The notes beneath the pieces are model-generated. The model made no database searches. It was not told the origin of the DNA and saw nothing but the letters and a program-made list of their open reading frames with translations. Positions 25,263-36,443 of a stretch of 64,000 bases of DNA are shown piece by piece (position 1 is the stretch's first letter; each line of letters opens with the position of its first letter). Position numbers and translations under genes: made by a program. The stretch comes from Aristolochia californica (Eukaryota; Streptophyta; Magnoliopsida; Piperales; Aristolochiaceae). The stretch lies in assembly GCA_029961685.1 (NCBI GenBank), contig JARWKL010000005.1, forward strand, positions 2,108,001-2,172,000, read 5' to 3'.

Positions 25263-26345
25263 GTTAAAGTAAGCATTTGATCAATTCTTTTTGTTTAATC
25301 GTTCCTTTTTATGTTAAAGTGTATCTTATGTTATTAATAAATTAATAATTTAATTTATTATATTCGTTTATGTTATTTTTAACTTTATTTATTTTTTATA
25401 ATTAATCATGTGCACAGTTACTTGGTTCACGTAATTACTTTATTAATGTACAATAAACTATAATTATTAAATAATATAACATCTAATTTAATTAATTAGT
25501 ATATTAATAATTTTAATTATACATTAAACTACTTATTTTTGTAGTATTCATATTTGTTTTACCTAATTTGGTGTTTAAGTATTATGTTTTATTTAAGTAT
25601 ATTATTACAAGTTACTCATTTTCTTGTTTTTTTCATATTTCTCATTTTGGGGCACTAACACTGAAAAATTTCCAGAGCACATGAACTTGTCCACACTAAC
25701 AACATACCTAACCCCCCAAAGTAGCAAAATGTCTTGGCTTCATTAGCTTGACCCAAATTTAGGATCATCAAAGTGGGAACATCTAATCAAATTGCTTGGG
25801 GGGGGAGTATTGAAAACAAGAGAATGAGTAACTTGTAATAATTAAAACATTATACCTAAACCTCAAATTAGGTAAAACGAACATGATTACTATACGAATA
25901 AGTAATTTAATGTATAATTAAAATATATTAATATACTAATTAATTAAATTAGATATTATATTATTTAATGATTGCAGTTTATTGTATAGTAATTATGTGA
26001 GCCAAAAGAATTGTGCACATGATTAATTATAAAAAAATAAAGTTAAAAATAACATAAAAGAATATAATAAATTAAGTTATTAATATATTAGTAACATAAG
26101 ATATACTTTAACATAAAAAGGAATGATCAAACCAAAAGAATTGATCAAATGCTAATATTTTTATGTATTATTAATTAATAATAATTTTCTATTAAATTTA
26201 AAATAATTGGTTTTATTAATTATAAAAATAGGTTAATTAAACCAAAATAATTGATAAAATGCTTGATTAAACAATATTTTAATTACCACTATTAAATCAC
26301 CAATATAATCCAGTAATTAAAATAAATAAATATAATGAATAAATA
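25050..26345. repeat. Long inverted repeat (arms about 550-590 bp, spacer about 175 bp)
   Basis: The left arm (about 25050-25636) and right arm (about 25812-26345) are reverse complements over nearly their full length. Matching landmarks read inward are TAGTGATTTAATAGTGGTAATT against its complement near 26280-26310, TTAATCATGTGCACA against TGTGCACATGATTAA near 26015, and TTACAAGTTACTCATT against AATGAGTAACTTGTAA near 25830. Mismatches and small indels are scattered through the arms. The spacer contains CCCCCC near 25715 and a G run near 25800. There is no coding sequence. Such a palindrome could fold into a long hairpin RNA if transcribed. It may instead be two transposon copies inserted head to head. 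Confidence 0.85.
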
Positions 26346-26389
26346 ATGTTGGTTTAATTTTTCCGAAATTAAGAAAAAATAAATCAACA

Positions 26390-26800
26390 GCGTTGTCTTC
26401 CTCACGGTGTCGATTAGTGCAGGGAGACAACGGTGACAGAGGCGACACTCCGATAGTACACCGGAGGCGATGGTAAGTCGGAGGCAACAACAACGGTACG
26501 CCGGAGGCCCCACAATAGAGACGCTCCAACTAGATGCTCTGAGACACTTCTCTCATCGTCGACCTCTATCTTGCATCGCTCATCGTCGGCCTTCGTCTCT
26601 CGTCACTCATCATCACTCGTCACTGGCCGCTGTCTATCATCGCTCATTGCCGGCCTCCATCGCTCATTCCTCGTCCCTCGTCGCTCGTCGCTCGACGGAT
26701 GAAGGGATGGAGTTGCTAGTCGTAGGCCGAGAGGGAGAAGAGGGGGAGGTCGAGATGGAGAAGAATGCGGGATTGACAGAAAAAAAAAATTCAATGCATC
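26390..26800. other. GC-rich low-complexity island beside the inverted repeat
   Basis: Sharply GC-richer than its surroundings, with many variants of CATCGCTC and CGTCGCTCGTC between about 26540 and 26700. Open frames exist on both strands (26470-26859 plus, 26603-26794 minus), but the translations are repetitive and match no family. It is probably part of a mobile element. Confidence 0.5.
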
Positions 26801-26859
26801 CCACTCGATTTATCTGGTTGATTCGTAATATACTACGGAACCTGAAATCCCAAAATTAA

Positions 26860-28600
26860 ATTGTGGGTGTTATCTTTGGATTCATCTAATTCATTAACAT
26901 GAATCGGGCGTTGGTGCTCCTCTAATGACACCAGGAGATGAATTGAGTAATGCGGCTGAAGTTCATCTCCTGCATCAAGTTGACTAACCCCCCTATAATC
27001 ATGACTCCTGGTTTAGATGTTCATCGAAATTCTAAAATGACATTTTCGGTGGCAAGGTTAAGTGGTTTAATTAAGTAAACAAAAGGTTAGGGGGTTCTAA
27101 ATCCGAATCATTAGAGAAATAGTACTAAAGCAGCTTGATTTATTAACCTTTTGTTAATGACTTGCTTAGGTTTTAATCATTGCTTAGTGCTAGATATTCC
27201 ACTTGACCTTTTAGCTATAGCACTCTTTATGTAAATATTGCTTTGGTGATATTATTCAATTGCTGCAATAAAAATTAAAATAGAAAGCATCACATATAAA
27301 CATAGGAAATGAATGAGGTTACCAAATATTCATACTTTTACAAACAACTTTAAGAAATAATATTCAATATTTAAAAATGGTTGGAGTAAAATAATAATAA
27401 AATTATCTTACGACAAATCTTAGGATTTAATTTGCTTTAAAACTATGACTAGGGTAGCAAAAAGGCTAGCTGAGGTATTTGAAATGAATACTCTTTGGAG
27501 CTCTAACCCACATAGTTTGTATTTAGGGATGGAACTAGGTCAGGTTCAAGATGGGTTTCTCCAAACTTGACCGAATTATGCCATTTCAATCTTAAATAAT
27601 CTCGTAAAAATCCATGAAGAGTTGGATTTTCAACCTTATTGTGGCATTGTCCCTACTTTCCATCCCATATAAGATCCAATTTCCTTCACTTACATAGATT
27701 TTTACTTTTTTAAGTCATTTTGATAAAAATATGGTCTATAAATTTATTTTATCAAAAGAGGTTTTTGTATATTATTTTCTTATTTTAGAAATTATAGTAT
27801 TTTAGACTTATGTTATTATGTAAAAAGTGAGTAAAGCAATCATATTGTTACACCTTGTTGGTTGGAGTGAAGGACACTCTCCTCCATGGCGAGTTCTTCT
27901 CGTAAAACCTATACCAGTCATGTAGGTCAAGTTGATATCGATCCATGATTCTAGGGTTTAGGGTTTGGGGCAAAGCAATCATATCGTTACACCTTGTTGG
28001 TTGGAGTGAAAGAAACTCTCTCCTCCATGGCGAGTTTTTCTCGTAAAACCTATACCAATCATGCAGGTCAAGTTTAAATCGATTCTAGGGTTTATGGCCT
28101 AAAACCTTAAATCCTAAAAATTAATTTCATTAATTTGCTCAACTGGATCAATAAATTAACAAAAGAAATAAGATAATTATACTAAAAATAAGATCAATAA
28201 AATTACAAAAATTAATTCAATCAACAAAAAGGACTCAAAAGTTTGGGCTCATTTGAATGGTTGCCTCTTTTGAAAACACTCCCATGGGTGAGTCTAAGTA
28301 TGATTAATATGTATTGTGTGTTGATGCTAGTGTAAAAATAAGTTAAGAGTTGAAGCAAATAAACAAACAAACAAAAACGAAATAGCCACATTTATTCAAT
28401 TCCATGAAATACATTTCATTGATTGTGATAGTATCGAGTGGAGTGGAGTTTGCTTGTGACATTGTGTTCTAAGGCACTTGAGCTCCAAATTTTATTTGAG
28501 TAAATAATAATATAATTTGGGCTAACTCATTTTGACCTTTATACGTTAAATGACTATATATATAGTGCTAGGTATTAGACCACGTACTAACGAGATTTTT
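26860..28600. other. Intergenic AT-rich DNA
   Basis: No gene seen. A small perfect hairpin (AGGAGATGAA against TTCATCTCCT) is at about 26932-26972. A 139-bp tandem duplication at about 27833-28100 is listed separately. Confidence 0.55.
27833..28100. repeat. Two-copy 139-bp tandem duplication
   Basis: The block CACCTTGTTGGTTGGAGTGA starts at about 27851 and 27990, a 139-base period. Both copies continue through CTCTCCTCCATGGCGAGTT and CTCGTAAAACCTATACCA to ATTCTAGGGTTTA. They differ at a handful of positions. The DNA is non-coding. Confidence 0.88.
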
Positions 28601-28604
28601 AAAC

Positions 28605-30890
28605 ACTTTGGCCCTATTAGTGCCCTTTCCAGGAAAAGCAAGAAAAATCTTTCCAAGTAGAAATGTGCTTCCTGAATTCATTAGTGCCCCACTTTTCCAG
28701 GAAATACATATCTATATAGAAAACCTTCTCCTACCTAGAAGGGCTCCAATATGTTCGACACCTTGACCTAATTCGTTTCTGCAAAGTCGCTTCCTTTCCA
28801 GATTTCTCCCTATCACTCTCCTGCTCCTAGCACTCTCTTCAGTCCTCAATCAGTTAATACTCTTTCCCTCTCCTTCGTTTCCTCTACCTTCCCTCCCTCA
28901 ACCTCTCCTCTCCACCGGTTTCCCCCTCTTCTATGATCTTCATCAACCCCTTTCATTTCGTTCCTTCCCTTGTTCTTCCTCTCCTCTCCTCCAATTTCCT
29001 CTCTCCCTCTCTCCCTCTCTCCCTTCTGCTTAGTTAGCAAGGTTTTGTTTTTCTATTTCATGGGTTTTTAGTTGGATTTACCAACAAGCTTACACACTTG
29101 TAAACACAATTGTAGGATCAAGATCGGGCAATGTGAGTTTGCCATTTTTCTTTTTCTTTTTTTTTAATGATCCTGATGCGTAGGTAAACACTTTTTTAGT
29201 TTAGTACCCATTCAAAATTGGCGTATTGTGTGCTCTCTGAAAATGAAACATACTGGAAAGAATATGGAATTAACTGCAAAAAATGTTGCACTACTACATT
29301 GATCTTTCCATTGAATGGAACATTAAACTTAATATTGCAAATCTAATAATTTCATTTTGTCTTGAAGAATATTTCTATAAATTTATTGTTTTTAGATGAG
29401 CAAATCGTTGACTCTATGTGAATGCTTTCAATAAGCTCTTTTCAATCTAAAACTCCTCCCTAAGTTCGTTTATATCAGGTGTTTTCTCGTAGGGACATGG
29501 TTCTCATGTTTTCAAGCATATAGTGATAATCAATCTTTTTTTAATGAGTGATATTTCTTAAACTCATGATCCACATATGTTGGCTCACATGCATTGCCTT
29601 TCTCTTGCCTTTGCTAACTTGTATGGTTTACAAATTGACACCCTCGCAATGGAATTGAATGTTTATATTGTATTTTGGCTTCCAATACTTAACCTATTAG
29701 TTAGTTTAATAGAATTATGTTGTTGTCTTCTTAGGTGGTTGCAAACTGTATATTTGTATTGCAAGAGATTCAGAACGTAGAGGTAGCTTCTTCCGAGGAA
29801 GAGAGAAAGAGAGAGAGGCTTTGCTTAGCAAGCCAACAATATACTATCTTCTAAACCGGTACGATGTGATCAACCTTTTCATTCTACCATAGGTCCATGA
29901 TCTGGTATGAGATGCAAGGCATCTCATCCTAAGTGATGTGAACCCATGTGTGTATCCAAGATATTTTTCCTTAGATGCTAGATATATCGATAGGACTCGT
30001 GCATTCTATGGTGATTTATTGACTAGAACTAACTTTGTTATTTTCTTGAACTTCTTCAGTAGAATTTTTTATGTATGTATATATAGGGTTATCTTGATTT
30101 AAACTTTGAAAGAGGATTTGAAACTCTTTTTATATAACGACTCTAGAGGATTAGTGGCTCTCTTAAGCCAAACATCTTGATGCTTCAAAACCGATGCAAT
30201 TCCTTATATATTGATGGGTTTGTAAACTTGGTAATTGAGAAAAATGAGCTAGAAGAGTTTAAAAGAACTCAACTTGATTTACTTTCACTAATTTTATTAC
30301 TGAAATGTGATCCTCTTTGGAATGTCAATCCTTTTGCTCATAACTTTTATAGCAAATTTAAATTAAAGGACATTCAACATCCACCTTGATGACACTGCAT
30401 GTATGTGTGGTATTTGTGCTTATTTTATATCCCTTTCACAGTATAAAGGAATTACAATACTAAAAGAAATAGCCAATAGAGGACATAATATCCTACAAGG
30501 AATTACATTACTACAAGAAATGGCCAATGGAGGGTATTCTGTAATTTATATCGCATGTATGTAATAATATAGCAGCTCAAATGTGGGACAATTATGTAGA
30601 GTACAATAATTAGATAAAAAATTGTATTTGATATTTTATTTTACTAAAAATTGATCGAATAAGTATAATAATATGTGAGATTGATTATTAACTTTTATTT
30701 ATTTTCCTAGAAAATGCACTAACATGTCTATTTAATTTTCCTTGGAAAAAATTAAAATTTTCCATGTAATTTCCTAGTAAGGCACTAATAGGTTTTTATT
30801 TGAAAGTTTCATGGAAATGTGTATCCTAGGAAAAACATTTCTAGTTTTTCATGGGATATAAATTTCCAACTATAGGCAATAACAAGACCT
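28605..30890. repeat. Possible composite repeat element with inverted sub-terminal motifs
   Basis: The left part (28605-28940) repeats the order of motifs of 10180-10600: CTTTCCAAGTAGAAATG, GAATTCATTAGTGCCCC, then a CT-rich tract. The right part (30700-30890) carries the opposite orientation of the same kind of motif: GGCACTAATAG, GGAAAAACATTTCTAG and AAATTTCCAACTATAGG. Right-end-like copies recur at 48070-48280. The interior holds only short frames (29577-29780, 30177-30389) that I do not recognise. A non-autonomous DNA transposon of about 2.3 kb is one reading. Exact termini and target duplication were not resolved. Confidence 0.5.
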
Positions 30891-30894
30891 TTAT

Positions 30895-32600
30895 AACATT
30901 TAAATTTGTAACACATGTTATCTACTTGATTGGCTAATTGTGCTTTCAATTTATGAACTTAGTCACCTTTTTATTCACTTTCCCTGTTCTTTGGAATTGA
31001 CTTGTATACATTGTTTTAAAAGGGCATAATCGCAAAAAATAGCTATTTGATGCATCTGACCACTTTAAAGAATTTGTATTTTTTATGAAGTTGAAATATT
31101 GATCAGATGCCATAGCTTTTACCAAATGGAACAAATTCATACTATTATAAAAAATATAAAAAGTCCCTCTAAAAAGTTTTTTTATTTCTAAAAAGCCTAC
31201 CGACATATGTTTATTTCTATAAAACCTAATAAATAAAAAATTATTTTTACCCTCTTTTCAATGAAATTCTTTAAATAAGGTTTAATAAAATACTTTATTG
31301 ACCTCATTAAATATAAAAAAAATCACTCAATGTTTGGAGACCTTCAATCTCAATATCCTCATATAAACTCAATTTTAATGATAACAAACACTTGGTGGTT
31401 AATCATCTGAGTTGAGAAAGTATGTGCAACATTTAAAGTCCAATTCAAGAAATGATAACACAAACTATTCGAACGGCCAAACAGTGTCGAAACTGTTCTT
31501 GGAAGTAATCTTTTAGGTAGGGATCTAAACATCCTAAACATTAAATTTGACCCCTATGGTAAATTTTATTGTCGATGTCATTTGGCCACTGAACATAGTG
31601 AATTAAATCCAATTTGAAAACATGCTTGGAAAAAGGTTTCGCAATCCAAGATAAGAGTATGGACTACTATAAAAATGTAAATGTTCTTTGTGTGAGGTGT
31701 AAGTGTTTCTTGTACATTTTTGCCTTAAACTTTGAATTTACATACATTTATAAACATAATAGCTCATAAGAGTCAAATTAAACAAGGTTTGATAATGGTG
31801 AATTTACATATAAATTAAGTGATAATAAATAATGGTGAATAGAATATTAAATATTTATTAAAAATAAAAATAAATCAAATAAAATTAGTTAATGACATTT
31901 TTATATAAATATTTTATAATTAAATTTTAGATGTTTTAATAAGGTTGTTTAGCCATTTGATTATTATGAAAATATTATCAGTGGATTTCATTCAAGAAAG
32001 AGGTAAAAGAAATAATTTCATGATGCATGTAGTGGGTTAAACCAAGCCTTGGCCTCAAATAAGGGCTTATCCAGGTAGAACCATCAAATCAAGCTGCTTT
32101 CCAAAAATCATCTCCTTAATGAAGGTTCAAGTTTAGGAAACCATCCATCTTAACCAAACAAGGCCATTTATGACATGATAAACTTCATAAAAATTGGCAA
32201 TTGGTCTTAATCATATGTAAGGTTAAACTTTCAGAATTGTAAGACCTAATTGAAGCAGTTTGTCTAACCAATACCAGGAAGAGATTCCAATTTGAATCAT
32301 TATTTAACTGTTTAATTGGTTTACTCATGGATTTTTATTACAATACTGATATTTAAGGATTCTTCTGAATTTTATTGCTTTTCCTTATGATGTTTTTTCA
32401 TACATCAAGTTGAGAATTCACTTGGAATGAATAAAAACAGTAAAGAACCTCAACTGCTGCTAATCACAAATCACTACTGACCAGAAAAAATAATGAGGCC
32501 GTAAACCCATAAAATAGCTAATGAGTAGTTGGTCCATGGTGAGGGAAACAGAACAGTCTTAAGGCCCTGAGAGCATTAAGCTTCATTCATACTTCTTCCA
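30895..32600. other. Intergenic AT-rich DNA downstream of the kinase-less receptor
   Basis: Short frames only. I looked specifically for transmembrane and kinase exons continuing the gene at 32752-35870 and saw none on the minus strand. Confidence 0.6.
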
Positions 32601-32622
32601 GCAAAAACCTCCAGAATCATTA

Positions 32623-32723
32623 CTAAAAAGTTTGTAGTAGTTTAACAGAATCAGGATCAGTAACCGATTCCAGTTCGATCAGCACCCTGTCTTGTTCTTC
32701 TGTCTGATCATTCATGGAAGTTT
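32623..32723 (-). CDS. Possible alternative last exon of the kinase-less receptor
   Basis: If the GT at 32822-32821 is used as a donor (CAG|GTATAG) with the acceptor TTATCAG ending at 32724, a 99-bp intron is removed. The frame then continues for 33 codons (ETSMNDQTEEQ..., ending VKLLQTF) to a TAG at 32623-32625. This tail is acidic and has no membrane segment, so this form would be secreted and soluble. The open frame, phase match and splice motifs are seen directly. Use of this splice is inferred. Confidence 0.4.
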
Positions 32724-32751
32724 CTGATAAGCTACAAGAAGCTTTTACAAG

Positions 32752-35700
32752 TTAGAAGAGCAGACTGAAAATGCAGTAAGCAATCCAAAAATGCAGCAGA
32801 AGAAGAGGAGCTGAATCTATACCTGAGAAGTTGTAAAGAGATGAGATGAAATAGTAAGGTCCAAATTCAGTGGGAGGCTTAAATATCTGACTTGCGAGGC
32901 TAAACCCGATTCTCTTAACCTCTGACTGATTGAAATACATTCCTTGAGATGGGAAGAGACCAGTTTCAACCTGAAGATAGCCATCCTTGTTGAAGAAAGG
33001 ATTCTGACAAGAGACTGACCCTGCAGTTAAGTTCAGTTCTGTCCAGAGACTCTTTTCGAAAGACTGGAAGGTGCTACTATTTGACAAGTCCCGGAAGGCA
33101 GGTGCCCTGAAATAGAAGTCTCCTTCGTATGGGTAGGCACAGGTGCAGCTCTGAGGGCTGAGTTTCTGATCTGAAGGGCATGTTTTATTCACACATTGTA
33201 CCAGACTGGTGGAGTAAGGTTTCTTTGGTTGCTGCTGGCAGAACTGAAGATTTGGGAGATGAGAGCAGATTGGGTTCCCATAAAGACTGATTGGGAGAAA
33301 AAAGTATAAGATATGGATAATGTCTCAATACATTAAGTGCTTAAAGGAAATGGTTTCAAGTAAAACATACATTAGAGTGTTGTTGTATCCTGAATTTAGA
33401 TTAGCAGAGGAGATGTTGTTGAATTGCAAGTCAACAAGCATGAGATTGCTACTGATGTTGTTTCCCATGTCAAGCGTCCCGTTGAAAGAATTGTTTCGCA
33501 GTTTCCTGTTATAGACCACACATAGATGCAATTTGATTAGTGAAACCATCTACTTGATGTGGTGTTTTGATTAACACTTGAGGGTTATTGAAATTACACT
33601 TGTTGTAGTAGTGGAGCACTGAAAAGTGCTTGTGGAATGGGTCCAGTAAAACTTCCACCTTCTATGACACTGTACCAATCAACAGTTTTAGAATCTTGGA
33701 TAAGACCCATTAAGGATTGGTTCAACTTTTAAGTCCAAAACACTTCCTAGGAAACTTACAGAGTAGTGAGAGATTGAAGAGTTGAGAACCAGACAGGAGC
33801 CTCTGATGGGTAAAAGGAGTTGTTGCTCAAGTCCCTGGAAGGCAGTCGATGACATGATGAGTTAATTAGAGAAGCAAGAAAGTCTAAGACTTTGTTTAAA
33901 TAGCTGATTTCAACATCTTATGGTTCTTCGTACTCTATACACAGTTTTTTGTTGCTCGAAGTTTCAATAAAATTCCCATTTGTGGGGCAGTAAAGTGTGT
34001 ACTTCTGGAAATAACTGTATACACATTTGAGTTGAGCCCCAAACTCCAAACTTACACATAATTTAGAAAATTCATCCCAGTGAAGTCAGGTACTGATCCT
34101 GCAAGGTTGTTGTTTGCTAAATTCCTGAAAGACATTATAGCGATTGTCAGCAAACTTTCTTCAGGAACCACAATATTCGAGCTACCAACAAGCACTTACA
34201 ATTCAATCATCTGGGTAAGATTGTTGAGGCTGGGAGAGGGTCCAGTTAAGAAATTGTTGTTGAGCCGACTGTTGCATGAAGAAATGAATCTTAGACTAAG
34301 CTGCCCAGCACAGTAAAGAAAGATAAGAAGAGAGAAAAGAAAAAAAAAGTCTTGAGGATAATGCTACTCACAGATTTTCAAGAGTTCGAACCAGTCCAAG
34401 TGTGGATGGAATTGTTCCAGTGAGTTGATTTTCATCTAATAATCTGGCAGAAGTGGGAATGAGAAAAGCAATTATGACTCATAGATAAATAAAACAGAAT
34501 GAAATCAGAATGTTAATTGGTTGTTGGCAGCTTACAGATGCAGCAGGACCATATCAGAGCTGAAGAGTTTAGAAGGAATGCTACCAGATAACTTATTCTT
34601 GTTCAAACGGCTGCAAAAAAAAAAAATTATGGTAACTCAACACTAAAATATTTTTAAAATCATATACAATTAAAGGAAAAAATTGAATACAGATATAACT
34701 TACAAGTGCTTTGCATTGAGAAGCTGGTCTAGGCCTGGTGAGACTGGGAGGGACCCTGACAGATTGTTGTCAGCCAAGTCAAGCCGGTACAGTTTTGAGA
34801 GTTTCCCAAGTGATGAAGGTATTTCACCACTGAAGTAGTTTGAATTCAGATTACTGCATTGGAGAATTCAATTAAGTTTCCTCTCATGTATGTTCATTGA
34901 ACCTACTGCAGAATTTAACCAGAGCCATATTGAAGAACTTACAGGAAGATCAGCTCTGAGAGGCTCCCCAGTTCCTCTGGGATGCTACCAATGAAGCTAC
35001 AACCAGCCAAGATCCTGGAAAGGAGGGGAGAGAAAAAGAAGAAGCTATCAAAATAAAAGGGATGGTAGAAACTGATAAAAATTTTGAAGTCAACATGAAC
35101 TTACAAAAAGGTAAGATTCTTGAGGTTCCCTATTGATGGAGGCAGAGTACCTGTGAGGTTTGGGTTGAAAGACAGATCTCTGCATGCCAAACCATGAATT
35201 GTTTACGTCAAGAGAGGATTATTTGGGATGGATTAAGACTGTGATATACTGAAACATCCTCCAGTACTTATAAATGAAATGTTATGCTCAGTGGATATTG
35301 TTCTAATATCGATTTGTTCAACTTCAGTTAGAAACTCACAGTGATTGCAACTCGGTAAGTCCTCCAATGTCTGGAGAGATAGTGCCTGAGAGGCGCATTG
35401 TTGATAGCCACCTGAAAACACCCAATACAAATGATTGTCACCCTTTTTCTCCTCAAAAGACAAGAAAACAATGAGGGAAGATCATAACGAAAAGAGTAAG
35501 AGAGATACAGAGAAGTCACTCTTGTCCTAGTGCAGGTGATTCCTTCCCACTCTTCCCCACAAGGATCACTAGAATTTCCCCAATTCGGTGGGGTATTCTG
35601 CCATGACGTCTTGACAGACAGAATTGCAGCAGCTGCATAATAGTAACAAGAATTGTGTAGCCAGTACCAAAGAAACAAAATTTTCGTATAGAACAAGAAA

Positions 35701-35870
35701 AAGAAAAGGAAAAAGGGTATTGAATTTTGAAAAATAAGTTGCTTTCGCCAAGGGAAAAAAGCAAGAACTAAAAGAAGAACATCTTTACCATCTTGGGGAT
35801 CTGTATCTCCATTGGCGTCATTAAAACTGAGTGCGAAAAGAACCAAGAACAGAACCAGACATCTCTTCAT
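32752..35870 (-). CDS. Kinase-less LRR receptor-like protein, HPCA1-related ectodomain
   Basis: Paralogue of the receptor kinase at 15250-20721 but without a kinase. The start at 35870 gives MKRCLVLFLVLFALSFNDANG, a clear signal peptide. The LRR cap SSDPCGEEWEGITC follows, then LRR exons with the same phases as the paralogue (for example LSFNPNLTGTLPPSIGNL near 35120-35180, and LAGCSFIGSIPEELGSL near 34960-35015). The last exon starts at 33286 and holds the CX4C-X10-CXC cysteines and the juxtamembrane domain ending [19 protein letters not shown]. All junctions I checked are in frame. Where the paralogue splices to its transmembrane exon, this gene reads on through a GT (32822-32821) into a hydrophobic run starting IDSAPLLLLHFW and stops at 32752. 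The tail resembles a GPI-attachment signal or a bare membrane anchor. An alternative spliced end is listed separately. Role unknown; a co-receptor or decoy is a guess. Confidence 0.85.
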
Positions 35871-35874
35871 GGTT

Positions 35875-36440
35875 GTAAGAGTAAGAGGTTTTTGTTGGGG
35901 TGTTCCTGCACCAATCAATCTCCTTGTTCGTACCCGCAAGTACAACCTCTAGAGAAGGTGCAGGACATTGCGGCAAACAGGAGCAGAGCTTTAAATTCAT
36001 AGAAATGCCGGCCATGGGGATAGGATAGGCGGAAAATCTGATGCAGGCGGTCTTTAATTCCTCGTACAAACATCGAAATTATTAACGTTATTTGATGAAC
36101 GAAGCAAGGCAGAATCGAGAGGAAGCTCCAAACTCGAGAAGGCTGGCATAGATATCGCCGGCAAGTGGCGAGCTTTTTCCAGGATTTGACAACGAGAACG
36201 TCCCAAAGGCTTTAATTTATTAAAAGAAAATATGAAATTTAAATATTAACTTCAATCGGCTATTTACATACGTTTTCGTACAGGCAAAAGGTTGGAGACG
36301 AGATTAAGTCGTCTTAGCCGACTGAAAAATTGCTGCCATGATTAGACAATTCCATTGAAACAGAAGAAGTCATAGAAGGAGTTGTTTAAAAACACGCAGT
36401 CGCCTTGGCGTCATTGAGCCCTCCGTGACTGGTATAAATT
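35875..36440. promoter_or_regulatory. Spacer between the kinase-less receptor and the F-box remnant
   Basis: Less than 600 bases separate the receptor start codon at 35870 from the F-box remnant's 3' end. It should contain the receptor promoter. No firm TATA box or other element could be assigned, and no coding sequence was recognised. Confidence 0.4.
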
Positions 36441-36443
36441 CGA

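Noticed and set aside
26470..26859. 129-codon frame in the GC-rich island
   Set aside because: The translation is low-complexity (His, Arg and Ser rich) and arises from CATCGCTC-type repeats.
15766..32750. Search for kinase exons belonging to the kinase-less receptor
   Set aside because: All kinase exons on the minus strand below 32752 belong to the paralogue, which has its own signal peptide and first exon at 20721. None lies between 20722 and 32750.
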